Assembly: GCF_902859945.1 (NCBI RefSeq)
Contig: NZ_CADIKL010000001.1
Coordinates: 124,001 to 188,000, forward strand
Length of the DNA stretch: 64,000 bases
Source: Paraburkholderia caffeinitolerans
GTDB lineage: Bacteria > Pseudomonadota > Gammaproteobacteria > Burkholderiales > Burkholderiaceae
Direction of reading: 5' to 3'
Below are positions 55,243 through 63,334 of the stretch, in pieces. Numbering within the stretch: position 1 is the stretch's first letter; each line of letters starts with the position of its first letter. A model generated the notes under the pieces. It was not told the DNA's origin. It did no database searches and saw only the letters and a program-made list of their open reading frames with translations. Position numbers and translations under genes: made by a program.

Positions 55243-55604
55243 GCCGAAGGCTCTGCCGGCGAGTCCGAACGTACCGCAGTTGCCTTCAGCCGCCCGCAGT
55301 AAAGGCTGGAAAGCGTCTGCATGACCTGGATGACCTCGTGACTCGCGAGGCGATAGTAGATGTACTTGCCTTCGCGGCGCGTCTCGACGAGGCCCTCCTC
55401 GCGCAGCACGCCGAGATGCTGCGAGAGGCTCGGCTGATGCACGCCGACCAGCGCTTCGAGCTCGCCCACGTTGCGCTCGCCTTCGGTGAGCTGGCACAAG
55501 AGCAGCAGGCGGTCTTCGTGCGCGAGCGCCTTGAGCAGCGCACAGCACTTCTCGGCGGATTCGCGCAGCGCCTCGCGCGCTTCAGAGGTGAGTGATGGGT
55601 TCAT
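55239..55604 (-). CDS. bigR: ArsR-family persulfide-responsive repressor BigR/SqrR
   Basis: A 121-residue winged-helix repressor. The recognition helix is in VHQPSLSQHLGVLRE, followed by the beta-wing REGKYIYYRL. Cys37 (LLLCQL) and Cys103 (LYCGRL) are 66 residues apart, exactly the spacing of the two cysteines that form a tetrasulfide bridge in BigR and SqrR. Cys20 and Cys21 are extra. It probably represses both its own operon and the divergent persulfide dioxygenase gene. An upstream ATG at 55679 would lie before the expected transcription start, so 55604 is used. Confidence 0.92.
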   Translation of the reverse strand: MNPSLTSEAREALRESAEKCCALLKALAHEDRLLLLCQLTEGERNVGELEALVGVHQPSLSQHLGVLREEGLVETRREGKYIYYRLASHEVIQVMQTLSSLYCGRLKATAVRSDSPAEPSA

Positions 55605-55672
55605 GTATGTAGGCGTCCGACGCGCAATGGAGCGATGAGCACAGAGGTTGACGTGCACCAACCGACAGTTCA

Positions 55673-55710
55673 TTGACAAACATTATATCAATTAATAATA
55701 TGTCGTTCAA
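55673..55710. promoter_or_regulatory. Face-to-face divergent promoters with BigR-type dyad
   Basis: Plus strand, toward the dioxygenase: TTGACA (55673-55678), 17 bp, TAATAT (55696-55701). Minus strand, toward bigR: TTGAAC (55710-55705), 17 bp, perfect TATAAT (55687-55682). The two promoters overlap almost completely, so polymerase can occupy only one at a time. The shared spacer, centred near 55692, is an imperfect AT-rich inverted repeat (12 of 17 positions symmetric) and is the obvious BigR operator. Confidence 0.85.
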
Positions 55711-55734
55711 TAAATCGTAGGCCAGGAGTTTCCG

Positions 55735-56634
55735 ATGTCCGAGTCCGCCCCCGTCGCGGTTACACCCGCTACCCCCGCCACGCTCGTCGAGCCGCTCTTC
55801 GACCCGGTCACGTCCACCGTCACCTACGTGGTGCATTCGGGGCGCGGTTCGGCGTGCGCCATCGTCGATCCGGTGCTCGACTACGACCCGAAGTCGGGGC
55901 GCACGTCCACGGAATCGGCCGACCGCGTGGCCGCGTTCGTGCGCGAGCACGCGCTTTCGACGCAATGGCTGCTGGAGACGCATGCGCACGCCGACCATCT
56001 TTCGGCAGCGCCGTACCTGAAGCAGCAACTGGGCGGCAAGATCTCGATTGGCGAGCACATTCGCCACGTGCAGGGCGTGTTCCGCGCGGTCTTCAACCTG
56101 GGCGCGACAGTGACCGCCGACGGCAGCGAATTCGACCACCTCTTCAAGGACGAGGAGCGCTTCGAAGTCGGCCCGCTCGCGGCGCGCGCGATGCACGTGC
56201 CGGGGCACACGCCGGCGGACCTCGCGTATCAGATCGGCGACGCGGTGTTTGTGGGCGACACGCTGTTCATGCCCGACGTGGGCTCGGCGCGCTGCGACTT
56301 TCCGGGCGGCGACGCGCACACGCTGTACCGCTCGGTGCGCAAACTGCTGGATCTGCCGGGCGAGACGCGCCTCTTCATGTGCCACGACTACCCGCCCGAG
56401 TCGCGCGGCCCGTGCTTCGAGACCACCGTGGGCGACCAGCGCCGCGCCAACATCCACCTGAACGACGGCGTGACCGAGGAAGCCTTCGTGCAGATGCGCA
56501 CCGCGCGCGACCGCACGCTTGCCATGCCCAACCTGATCCTGCCGTCGATCCAGGTGAACATCCGCGCAGGGCGCATGCCCGAGCCCGAAGACAATGGCGT
56601 GCGCTATCTCAAGATTCCGTTGAACGCGCTCTGA
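55735..56634 (+). CDS. Persulfide dioxygenase (MBL fold, ETHE1/Blh type)
   Basis: A 299-residue metallo-beta-lactamase fold protein with the metal motif THAHADHLSA, further ligands in PGHTPADL and VGDTLF, and CHDYPP near the end. This is the pattern of ETHE1-like dioxygenases that oxidise glutathione persulfide to sulfite. It is longer than ETHE1, like the Blh proteins of Rhizobiales and Xylella. AGGAG lies 6 bases before the ATG. Divergent from bigR and controlled by the same operator. Confidence 0.92.
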   Translation: MSESAPVAVTPATPATLVEPLFDPVTSTVTYVVHSGRGSACAIVDPVLDYDPKSGRTSTESADRVAAFVREHALSTQWLLETHAHADHLSAAPYLKQQLGGKISIGEHIRHVQGVFRAVFNLGATVTADGSEFDHLFKDEERFEVGPLAARAMHVPGHTPADLAYQIGDAVFVGDTLFMPDVGSARCDFPGGDAHTLYRSVRKLLDLPGETRLFMCHDYPPESRGPCFETTVGDQRRANIHLNDGVTEEAFVQMRTARDRTLAMPNLILPSIQVNIRAGRMPEPEDNGVRYLKIPLNAL

Positions 56635-56698
56635 AAAGAAGGGAAATGTGGGCAGGAAGCCGCTGCGCATGGCGCGCCGATCGCGCGCGCTTCGCAAG

Positions 56699-57802
56699 TC
56701 AGCCTGCGTCGTGTTTGACCGGGACGTTGCGCGGCGCTTCTTCGTCGGCGCTCACGCGCGTGCGGTTCAAGCCGGCGTTTGCGGATCGGCGCAGCGATAT
56801 AGCCGGTACCGACTGCAGCAGCCGGCGTGCGCGCGCGTGCAGCGGCTTGTCGACGAGCACGTAGAGTGCGCCGCCTACCGCAGTCGCCATGACGATGATG
56901 ACCACCACGCCAAGCGGCGCAGTGGCCTCGAAGCCTGGAATCGCTTTGGGCAGCAGCTTGCGCGCGGCCTCGACGCAGTATGGATGGCTCAGATAGACGG
57001 CATAGCTGGCGTTGCCGACGAAGATCGCTGCGCGCGTCGACAGGCCCGAGCCCATTGCCGATTCGAGACTCAGGCTGCAGGCGACCATCAGGCAAGCCGG
57101 AATGCCGTAATACAGCAGCATGTAGTGCGAAACGCCGTGCCAGTTCACGTACGCCATCCATACAAAGGCAGCGACCGATATGCCGATGGCCAGCACGGGT
57201 TGGTTCGGCAGACCGAATTTCCAGAGCCGGTAGATCACGAAGCCGAGCGGGAATTCGAATATGCGTGGATCCGAATAAAATTCGGCAATCGCACTGTGCG
57301 TACGCCATGCCGTTGACGCGCAAAAAATCGCGAAGATCAGCGCGGCCACGAACGGCAGCCGGTGACGGCGCGTCAGCATCAGCGAAATGACCGTCACCGC
57401 GTAGAACAGCATTTCGTAGTTCAACGTCCAGCCGACGAACAGCATCGGAAAGATTGCGCCGCTTTCCTTGCGATAGGGAATGAAAAGCAGCGACTTCAGC
57501 AGGCTTTCGAAGTTGGCCGTCGTCGAATTGAACAGGGAAGGCGCGATGAGGGCGCTGCCGAATACGGCAAACGTCAGCAGCCAGTAGAGCGGGACGATGC
57601 GGGCAATGCGGTCCGTGAGGAAGCGCCGCGTCGTCATCTTGGGGCTGTCCAGCACGAGCGCGATGACGAAACCGCTAATCACGAAAAAAATATCTACGCC
57701 GAATTCGCCGAACGTGTGCCCGGTCGGCGCCATGATGTGAAAGTAGATGACCGTGGTGGCGGCAATCGCGCGCAGCACGGAGATGGACTCCAGCTTTTTC
57801 AT
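56699..57802 (-). CDS. Acyltransferase family 3 (OafA/NodX-like)
   Basis: A 367-residue membrane O-acyltransferase with ten hydrophobic segments. It begins LESISVLRAIAATTVIYFHI (catalytic His22) and has GVDIFFVISGFVIA and RRFLTDRIARIVPLYWL, the family signatures. Such enzymes acetylate or succinylate surface polysaccharides. Base composition is visibly lower in GC than its neighbours, suggesting acquisition. No polysaccharide genes are adjacent; a WecA-like gene lies 3 kb away. Confidence 0.88.
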   Translation of the reverse strand: MKKLESISVLRAIAATTVIYFHIMAPTGHTFGEFGVDIFFVISGFVIALVLDSPKMTTRRFLTDRIARIVPLYWLLTFAVFGSALIAPSLFNSTTANFESLLKSLLFIPYRKESGAIFPMLFVGWTLNYEMLFYAVTVISLMLTRRHRLPFVAALIFAIFCASTAWRTHSAIAEFYSDPRIFEFPLGFVIYRLWKFGLPNQPVLAIGISVAAFVWMAYVNWHGVSHYMLLYYGIPACLMVACSLSLESAMGSGLSTRAAIFVGNASYAVYLSHPYCVEAARKLLPKAIPGFEATAPLGVVVIIVMATAVGGALYVLVDKPLHARARRLLQSVPAISLRRSANAGLNRTRVSADEEAPRNVPVKHDAG

Positions 57803-58036
57803 GTTTGGATGCGGTCTGCGTGTTCGTGGCTATTCTGACATTTCGGGGCAGCCGCAAAGGCGCGGTTTTGTGCGTGACCGTACGCAATCCGGTAATTGGC
57901 GGGATGCAGGCGTACGCTGCGCGTTGCGGCGTCGGCGCTGCTCGCTTCTTGTCCGAAATTCGAAAGCATCTGTCTACTCGACTGCATGCCGGCAATCTAG
58001 ACGCCGTTTCATGCATGATCCACGCGGAGTCACCCC

Positions 58037-59005
58037 ATGAAAGCCATCCAGTTCAAGACCTTTGGTACGCCCGACGTGCTCGCGCTCGTCGATCTGCCCA
58101 CGCCTGCGCCCGCGCCCGGCAGCGCGCTCGTGCGGGTGAAGAGCGCGTCGGTCAATCCGAGCGACGTGAAGAACGTCTCAGGCCATTTCGATCACACCGT
58201 GCCGCCGCGCGTGCCGGGGCGCGATTTCAGCGGCGTGGTGACGGCGGGCCCGAACGACTGGATCGGCGCCGAAGTCTGGGGCACGGGCGGCGATATCGGC
58301 TTCACGCGTGACGGCACGCATGCCGAGTTCATCGAGATTCCGGTCGAGGCGCTCGTGCGCAAGCCCGCGTCGCTCACGCATGCGCAGGCCGCGTCGATCG
58401 GCGTGAATTTCGTGGTGGGGTGGCTCGGCACGGTCGATTACGCGCAACTGGCCGAGGGCGAGACGATCGCCGTGATCGGCGTGTCGGGCGGCGTGGGCGG
58501 GGCGGTCACGCAGATCGCGAAGGCGCGCGGCGCGCGCGTGATAGGCATTGGGCGCGAGGCGCCGGCTGCGGAGTCGCCCGCGGCGCGCTTGATCGACGTC
58601 TTCGTGCCGATGGACGCCGACACGGCGCAGCGCGTGCGCGAGTTGACCGGTGGCGCGGGCGCGGATGTGGTGTACGACGCCGTGGGCGGCGTCGCGTTCG
58701 AGCTGGCGCTTGGGCTGGCGAGGCATCGCGGCCGGGTGGTCGAGATCAGCGCCACGGGCAAGCGGCGCGTCGAATTCGACCTGATCGACTTCTATCACAA
58801 CGAGACGCAGCTGCTGGGCGCCGACAGCGCCAAGCTGGGCGTCGCCGAGGCCGCGCCGATCATGCGCGCGCTCGCCGAGGCCTTCGACGCGGGGCGCTTC
58901 GTCGCGCCGGTCGTAGCCGCGCACTATCCGCTCGAACGCGCGCGCGAAGCGTATGAGGCGGTTGCGGCGGGCACGCAGGGGCGCGTCGTGATCGATATCG
59001 GCTGA
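58037..59005 (+). CDS. Zinc-independent quinone oxidoreductase / MDR family
   Basis: A 322-residue medium-chain dehydrogenase/reductase without the structural zinc cysteines, hence of the NADPH:quinone reductase (zeta-crystallin) type. The N-terminal catalytic domain contains VKSASVNPSDVKNVSG; the Rossmann site is VIGVSGGVGGAVTQIAKARG. C-terminal YPLERAREAYEAVAAGTQGR is typical. GGAG is 6 bases before the ATG. It ends six bases from the convergent host-attachment gene. Confidence 0.9.
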   Translation: MKAIQFKTFGTPDVLALVDLPTPAPAPGSALVRVKSASVNPSDVKNVSGHFDHTVPPRVPGRDFSGVVTAGPNDWIGAEVWGTGGDIGFTRDGTHAEFIEIPVEALVRKPASLTHAQAASIGVNFVVGWLGTVDYAQLAEGETIAVIGVSGGVGGAVTQIAKARGARVIGIGREAPAAESPAARLIDVFVPMDADTAQRVRELTGGAGADVVYDAVGGVAFELALGLARHRGRVVEISATGKRRVEFDLIDFYHNETQLLGADSAKLGVAEAAPIMRALAEAFDAGRFVAPVVAAHYPLERAREAYEAVAAGTQGRVVIDIG

Positions 59006-59011
59006 TGCGCT

Positions 59012-59464
59012 TCAGACCTGCGCCCGCACGAGGCGCTCCGGAAAATGCGTGCGCAGCGCGCGCACGTCGAGCAGCACGAGGTCCTTGTCGAGCTCGAGCG
59101 TGACGAGGCTGCGCGTTTGGGCATCGAGCGCTTTGCGCAGCGCGCCGAGGAACGCCGGCGGCGCGGCCAGCACGAGCGTGCCGTAGCGGCCCGCGTGGCG
59201 CGCCTGGCCCAGCGTGGTCGCGACCTGTGCGGCGAACAGGCTGGTCTCGCGTTCATGGTGCGTGGTGTCGGGATCGCTCTGCTGGCGGCCGGCGGAGGAG
59301 CGCTCGGTGCGCCCCGAGCGGTCGGTTACGAGGCTCTGCTCGCGCACGCGGCTTTCCGGATGGAGCAGGGTTTCGATTTCCTCGATGGCGCCCAGCGGGC
59401 TTTCCGTCGCGAAGATACGTGCGGTCACGCGGTTGGCGACGACGACCCAGATCATGTTCGACAT
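59012..59464 (-). CDS. Host attachment protein family (AtsE-like)
   Basis: A 150-residue cytosolic protein of the PF10116 family (protein required for attachment to host cells), named for an Agrobacterium gene; biochemical role unknown. Features are IWVVVANRVTARIF at the start, the charged ETLLHPESRVREQSLVTDR segment and GTLVLAAPPAFLGALR. GGGAG precedes the ATG at 59464 and excludes an upstream start that would add ten residues. Confidence 0.85.
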   Translation of the reverse strand: MSNMIWVVVANRVTARIFATESPLGAIEEIETLLHPESRVREQSLVTDRSGRTERSSAGRQQSDPDTTHHERETSLFAAQVATTLGQARHAGRYGTLVLAAPPAFLGALRKALDAQTRSLVTLELDKDLVLLDVRALRTHFPERLVRAQV

Positions 59465-59734
59465 GCTTGTCTCCCTGCCGGTGCCTCGGCGCAACAGACG
59501 GCCGAAGCGGTGAGTGGACTCGCGCGGCGCGGCGCGGCGCGAGTTTCAAGGGTAGCGCGTTCGCGGTTTGCGGTGGCGCGACATGGCCGAGTGCCGCGTC
59601 GGATTCGCCCCGATCCGCAGCACGTCCGCGTCTTTCCGGATTTCGGGAGGATGATTCCAGCAGATGCCGGATTCTGTTTCCCTGCGGAAGGATCTATCTT
59701 GCAGGCTCCAGAGTACGCAGCGAAGGAGCCGCAG

Positions 59735-60400
59735 ATGAATACGTCCGCAATCCGCTATTCGAGCGACATCGCGTTTACGCCCACCGTGAAGGCCATGCAG
59801 ACACAGCTCGGCTCGCGCGACCTCTATGCTCGCATGGAAACGCAGCGCGGCTTTGGCACCGACCTCACGGCGGACGTGAGCGCGTTCATCGAGGCGCAGC
59901 GCAGCGTGTTCCTCGCCACCGCGAACGCCGACGGCCAACCGTACATCCAGCATCGCGGCGGCCCAGCGGGTTTCTTGCGGGTGCTTGACGCGCGCACGAT
60001 CGCGTTTGCGGACTTCATCGGCAATCAGCAATACATCACGCTCGGTAATTTGACGGACAACCCGAAGGCGTATCTGTTCCTGATCGATTACGCGCGGCGC
60101 AGGCGTATCAAGATCTGGGGCGAGGCGCGTGTCGAGGAGGATGCGGCGCTGGTCCAGCGGCTCATGCCGGCGGGCTACAAGGCGCGCGCCGAGCGGGCGA
60201 TCCGCTTCACGGTGACGGCATGGGACAGCAATTGCCCACAGCATATTCCGCAGCGCTTCGAGGCACCGGACGTGAAGGCGGCGCTCGACGAGCGCGATGA
60301 ACGGATCCGCGAGATGGAGACGGCAGCGCAGCGGCGCGAGGCGCGCGTGCGGGAACTGGAAGCGGAGGTGGCGCGGCTGCGGGAGTTCGCGCGCGGCTGA
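59735..60400 (+). CDS. Pyridoxamine 5'-phosphate oxidase-like flavin-binding protein with coiled-coil tail
   Basis: A 221-residue split-barrel protein (residues about 1-175: FLATANADGQPYIQHRGGP, ADFIGNQQYITLGNL, FLIDYARRRRIKIWGEA) related to PNPOx but not PdxH. The C-terminal 45 residues form a strongly charged coiled coil (DERDERIREMETAAQRRE onward), likely for dimerisation. AAGGAG lies 6 bases before the ATG. Substrate unknown. Confidence 0.85.
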   Translation: MNTSAIRYSSDIAFTPTVKAMQTQLGSRDLYARMETQRGFGTDLTADVSAFIEAQRSVFLATANADGQPYIQHRGGPAGFLRVLDARTIAFADFIGNQQYITLGNLTDNPKAYLFLIDYARRRRIKIWGEARVEEDAALVQRLMPAGYKARAERAIRFTVTAWDSNCPQHIPQRFEAPDVKAALDERDERIREMETAAQRREARVRELEAEVARLREFARG

Positions 60401-60460
60401 GGGTCAAACTGAGGGTCAAACGCGCTGCAAAAGAAGCAGCGAAACGAGGCAGTAAAGCGA

Positions 60461-60509
60461 CCGGAACCGGCGCGCACATCGCTTAAGCGTTGTATGCGGC
60501 CGGTTCCGG
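60461..60509. terminator. Long-armed hairpin downstream of entericidin gene
   Basis: A perfect 11-bp stem CCGGAACCGGC / GCCGGTTCCGG (60461-60471 with 60499-60509) with a 27-base loop lies 14 bases after the entericidin stop. No T run follows on the minus strand. Confidence 0.45.
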
Positions 60510-60522
60510 CGTTCCAGCAGGC

Positions 60523-60657
60523 TTACTTGGCTTTTTCAGCCGAATTCGTGATGGCGTTGCCGCCCTTCGAAAGATCCTGACCGAAGCCGGCCATCGTGTT
60601 GCATGCGGCCAGCGTGACCGTGAAGAGAGCGAGAGCAATCGCGAGATAACGGCGCAT
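60523..60657 (-). CDS. ecnB: Entericidin A/B family lipoprotein
   Basis: A 44-residue lipoprotein: MRRYLAIALALFTVTLAAC is a type II signal with lipobox LAAC (Cys19), and the mature part NTMAGFGQDLSKGG is the entericidin signature. Entericidins are membrane lipoproteins linked to stress-induced lysis. AAGGA lies upstream of the ATG. Too short for standard gene length cut-offs but well supported. Confidence 0.9.
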   Translation of the reverse strand: MRRYLAIALALFTVTLAACNTMAGFGQDLSKGGNAITNSAEKAK

Positions 60658-60805
60658 TTTGGTTTTCCTTATGTTTACGGCGACGAATGTTCGGGCGCCC
60701 GCAGGGCCGGCCCGGCGGGGCCTGCGCGGCGCGTGGCGGAATTGTACGTGCGATCCGTGGACGCATGCGTAAGCACATGTTTCCCCGATATTTGTCCCTA
60801 TTTGC

Positions 60806-61912
60806 TCAGATCCGCCGCTGATGCTTGCGCACCACGAGCCACTTCGGCGAGCGAAACCTCACGATGCTCACATAGAGCCAGACGTAAGTGAGCGCAAACA
60901 CCACCACGAAGCAGAACAGGTGCAGCGTGTGACGCCAGAACAGCGTGGCCGGAATCACGGCCACGAGGCACAGCAGCCACAGGTAAGGCGAGGTGAGCGA
61001 GTTGCGGCGCGTGAGCTCGCGCGCGGTGCGCGCGCCGACGGCCCAACGCATCAGCCGCTTGTAGACCAGCATGTGCAGGTGCACGCCATCGGGAATGCCC
61101 GGCGACATGCCGCGCACGAACTTCTTCCGGTAGATCGAGAAGCAGGTTTCGAAGATCGGGTACATGAAGAGCAGCACCGGATACCACGCCGAGACGTCGC
61201 GGTTGCGCATCACGAGCAGGATTGCCAGCTCGCCGAGCATGAAGCCGATGAAGTACGCGCCGCCGTCGCCGAGAAAGATCAGGCCTGCCGGGAAGTTCCA
61301 GATGAAGAAGCCCAGCACCGCGCCCATCATGATGAACGAGGCCGAGAGCACGACCGCGTCGTGCACCTGGAACGCCACGTAGGCGAGCGAGGCGAACATC
61401 ATGAACGCGACCATCGAGGCGAGGCCGTTGAAGCCGTCGATGATGTTGATCGCGTTGGCGAGCGCCGCCACGGCCAGCACGGTGACGACGCACGAGATCG
61501 CGGCATACGAGAGCAGGAAGTCGAGCGGCGGCACGCTGATGCGCGTGACCGCGATGTCGAGCAGGAAGTACGCGAGCGCGGCGGCGGCCATCGTGCAGAT
61601 GAGGCGCGCGAGCGGCGAGACTTTCTTGGTGAGGTCCTCGACGAGCCCCGAGGCGAACGCGGGCAGCCCGCACGCGACGATGCCGAGGATGCCGCCCGAC
61701 ACGGCCGGATACGTGAAATGCAACTGCACCGCCGCGACCACGAGTCCGACGAGAATGCCGGCGCCGCCGATGCGCGGAACGGGGCGCGCGTGGAATTTCT
61801 GCACGCCCGCGAGGTCGGAGTCGACGGAGAATTTTTCATGCAGATGCGCGTAACGCACGATCAGCAGCGTGACTAGCAGCGAGACAAGAAAGCCGAGTGC
61901 GAAACTAAGCAT
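60806..61912 (-). CDS. WecA/MraY-family undecaprenyl-phosphate glycosylphosphotransferase
   Basis: A 368-residue inner-membrane enzyme with about eleven TM segments that transfers a sugar-1-phosphate to undecaprenyl phosphate, starting O-antigen or another glycan. The family motifs are SGLVEDLTKKVSP, ANAINIIDGFNGLASM, FLGDGGAYFIGF and the cytoplasmic PDGVHLHMLVYKRL. The start MLSFALGFLVSLL at 61912 is chosen over one 15 codons further up. It stands alone; the divergent neighbour is a PLP enzyme. Confidence 0.92.
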   Translation of the reverse strand: MLSFALGFLVSLLVTLLIVRYAHLHEKFSVDSDLAGVQKFHARPVPRIGGAGILVGLVVAAVQLHFTYPAVSGGILGIVACGLPAFASGLVEDLTKKVSPLARLICTMAAAALAYFLLDIAVTRISVPPLDFLLSYAAISCVVTVLAVAALANAINIIDGFNGLASMVAFMMFASLAYVAFQVHDAVVLSASFIMMGAVLGFFIWNFPAGLIFLGDGGAYFIGFMLGELAILLVMRNRDVSAWYPVLLFMYPIFETCFSIYRKKFVRGMSPGIPDGVHLHMLVYKRLMRWAVGARTARELTRRNSLTSPYLWLLCLVAVIPATLFWRHTLHLFCFVVVFALTYVWLYVSIVRFRSPKWLVVRKHQRRI

Positions 61913-62095
61913 GAAAGGTGAACGCAGGGCAGGAAGACGGAATCCACGATTATACAAAGGCGGCGTGGCGCGCCTGATGCGCGGCTTGTGCCGAAGTCAT
62001 GCGGGCATGCAGCTTCGACACCCGGCGCGCAGCTTCGGTGCCGGGCACACACCCTTGTGCCATGATGGCCGGACCTTCTTTTGCCGGAATCCGCC

Positions 62096-63214
62096 ATGCC
62101 CCATTCCGCCTGGGTTCGCGAAGCGATCCGCAAGATCGACGCGGACTTTAACCGCTCCGCCGACACCCATCTCGTGCCGCTCGACCTGCCGGGCTACCCC
62201 GATCTGCGCTTCTATTTGAAGGACGAGTCGAGCCATCCCACCGGCAGCCTCAAGCACCGGCTCGCTCGCTCGCTGTTTCTTTACGCGCTGTGCAACGGCT
62301 GGCTCTACGAGAAGAGCACCGTGGTGGAAGCATCGAGCGGCTCGACCGCGATTTCCGAAGCCTACTTCGCGCGCCTGCTCGGGCTGCCGTTCGTCGCGGT
62401 GATCCCGGCCAGCACCTCGCGCCAGAAAATCGAGGAGATCGAGTTTTACGGCGGGCGCTGCCATCTTGTAAACACGTCCGCGGAGATCTACGACGAGTCG
62501 CACCGCATCGCGCAGGCGCTGGGCGGCCACTACATGGACCAGTTCACCTACGCCGAGCGCGCGACCGACTGGCGCGCCAATAACAACATCGCCGAATCGA
62601 TTTTCCGGCAGATGACGGCCGAGGAACATCCCGTGCCGGCGTGGCTCGTGTCGAGCGGCGGCACCGGCGGCACGATCGCCACGCTCGGGCGCTACGTGCG
62701 CTACACGCGGCACCTGACGCGCGTGCTCTGCGCCGACCCGGAGAATTCCGTATTTTTCGACTATTTCCGCAGCGTGCTGGCGGGCCGGCCCGAAGCGGGG
62801 CTCACGCACGACACTGGCTCGCGCGTGGAAGGCATCGGCCGCCCGCGTGTGGAGCGCTCGTTTATTCCCACCTGCATCGACGCCATGGTGAAGGTGCCTG
62901 ACGCGCTGTCCTTCGCGGCCATGCGCTATCTGGCGGGGCGGCTCGGCAAGCGCGTGGGTGGTTCGACGGGAACGAACTTCGTCGGCGTGCTGTGGCTGGC
63001 CGAGCGCATGAAGGCGCGCGGCGAGTCGGGCTCGATCGTGAGCTTGCTGTGCGACAGCGGCGAGCGCTACCTGTCGACCTATTACGACGACGCGTGGTTC
63101 GCGGCGCAAGGTATCGATCTTGCGAGCGCCGAGGCGTGGATCGCGCGGGCTGTGAATGGGGAGCCCGTGTTCGCCATGAGCGGCGCGGGCGGGGTGCAGT
63201 TCGCCGGGCTGTAA
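62096..63214 (+). CDS. PLP-dependent cysteine synthase family protein
   Basis: A 372-residue fold-type II PLP enzyme related to cysteine synthase and cystathionine beta-synthase. The PLP lysine is Lys53 in [11 protein letters not shown]; the substrate loop is [15 protein letters not shown] and the phosphate loop is [13 protein letters not shown]. The C-terminal part ([16 protein letters not shown]) is as in the O-acetylserine lyase group. It is longer than CysK/CysM by 50-60 residues; members of this subgroup are not characterised biochemically. The ATG at 62096 is preferred to a TTG five codons upstream. Confidence 0.88.
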   Translation: MPHSAWVREAIRKIDADFNRSADTHLVPLDLPGYPDLRFYLKDESSHPTGSLKHRLARSLFLYALCNGWLYEKSTVVEASSGSTAISEAYFARLLGLPFVAVIPASTSRQKIEEIEFYGGRCHLVNTSAEIYDESHRIAQALGGHYMDQFTYAERATDWRANNNIAESIFRQMTAEEHPVPAWLVSSGGTGGTIATLGRYVRYTRHLTRVLCADPENSVFFDYFRSVLAGRPEAGLTHDTGSRVEGIGRPRVERSFIPTCIDAMVKVPDALSFAAMRYLAGRLGKRVGGSTGTNFVGVLWLAERMKARGESGSIVSLLCDSGERYLSTYYDDAWFAAQGIDLASAEAWIARAVNGEPVFAMSGAGGVQFAGL

Positions 63215-63334
63215 GGCGAGCGGCGCACGCCGAACGTGAAGGCGGATTTCAAATGGCGCATGTTTCTCTACGCCGCGTGCCCAGGCGTGTACCGGCCGTT
63301 TTTTTCGCTGCGTTAGAACTGCAGCATTAGTGGC

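Noticed and set aside
55605..55679. Longer bigR start at 55679
   Set aside because: The predicted bigR transcript starts near 55675, downstream of that ATG, and the extra 25 residues are not part of the family.
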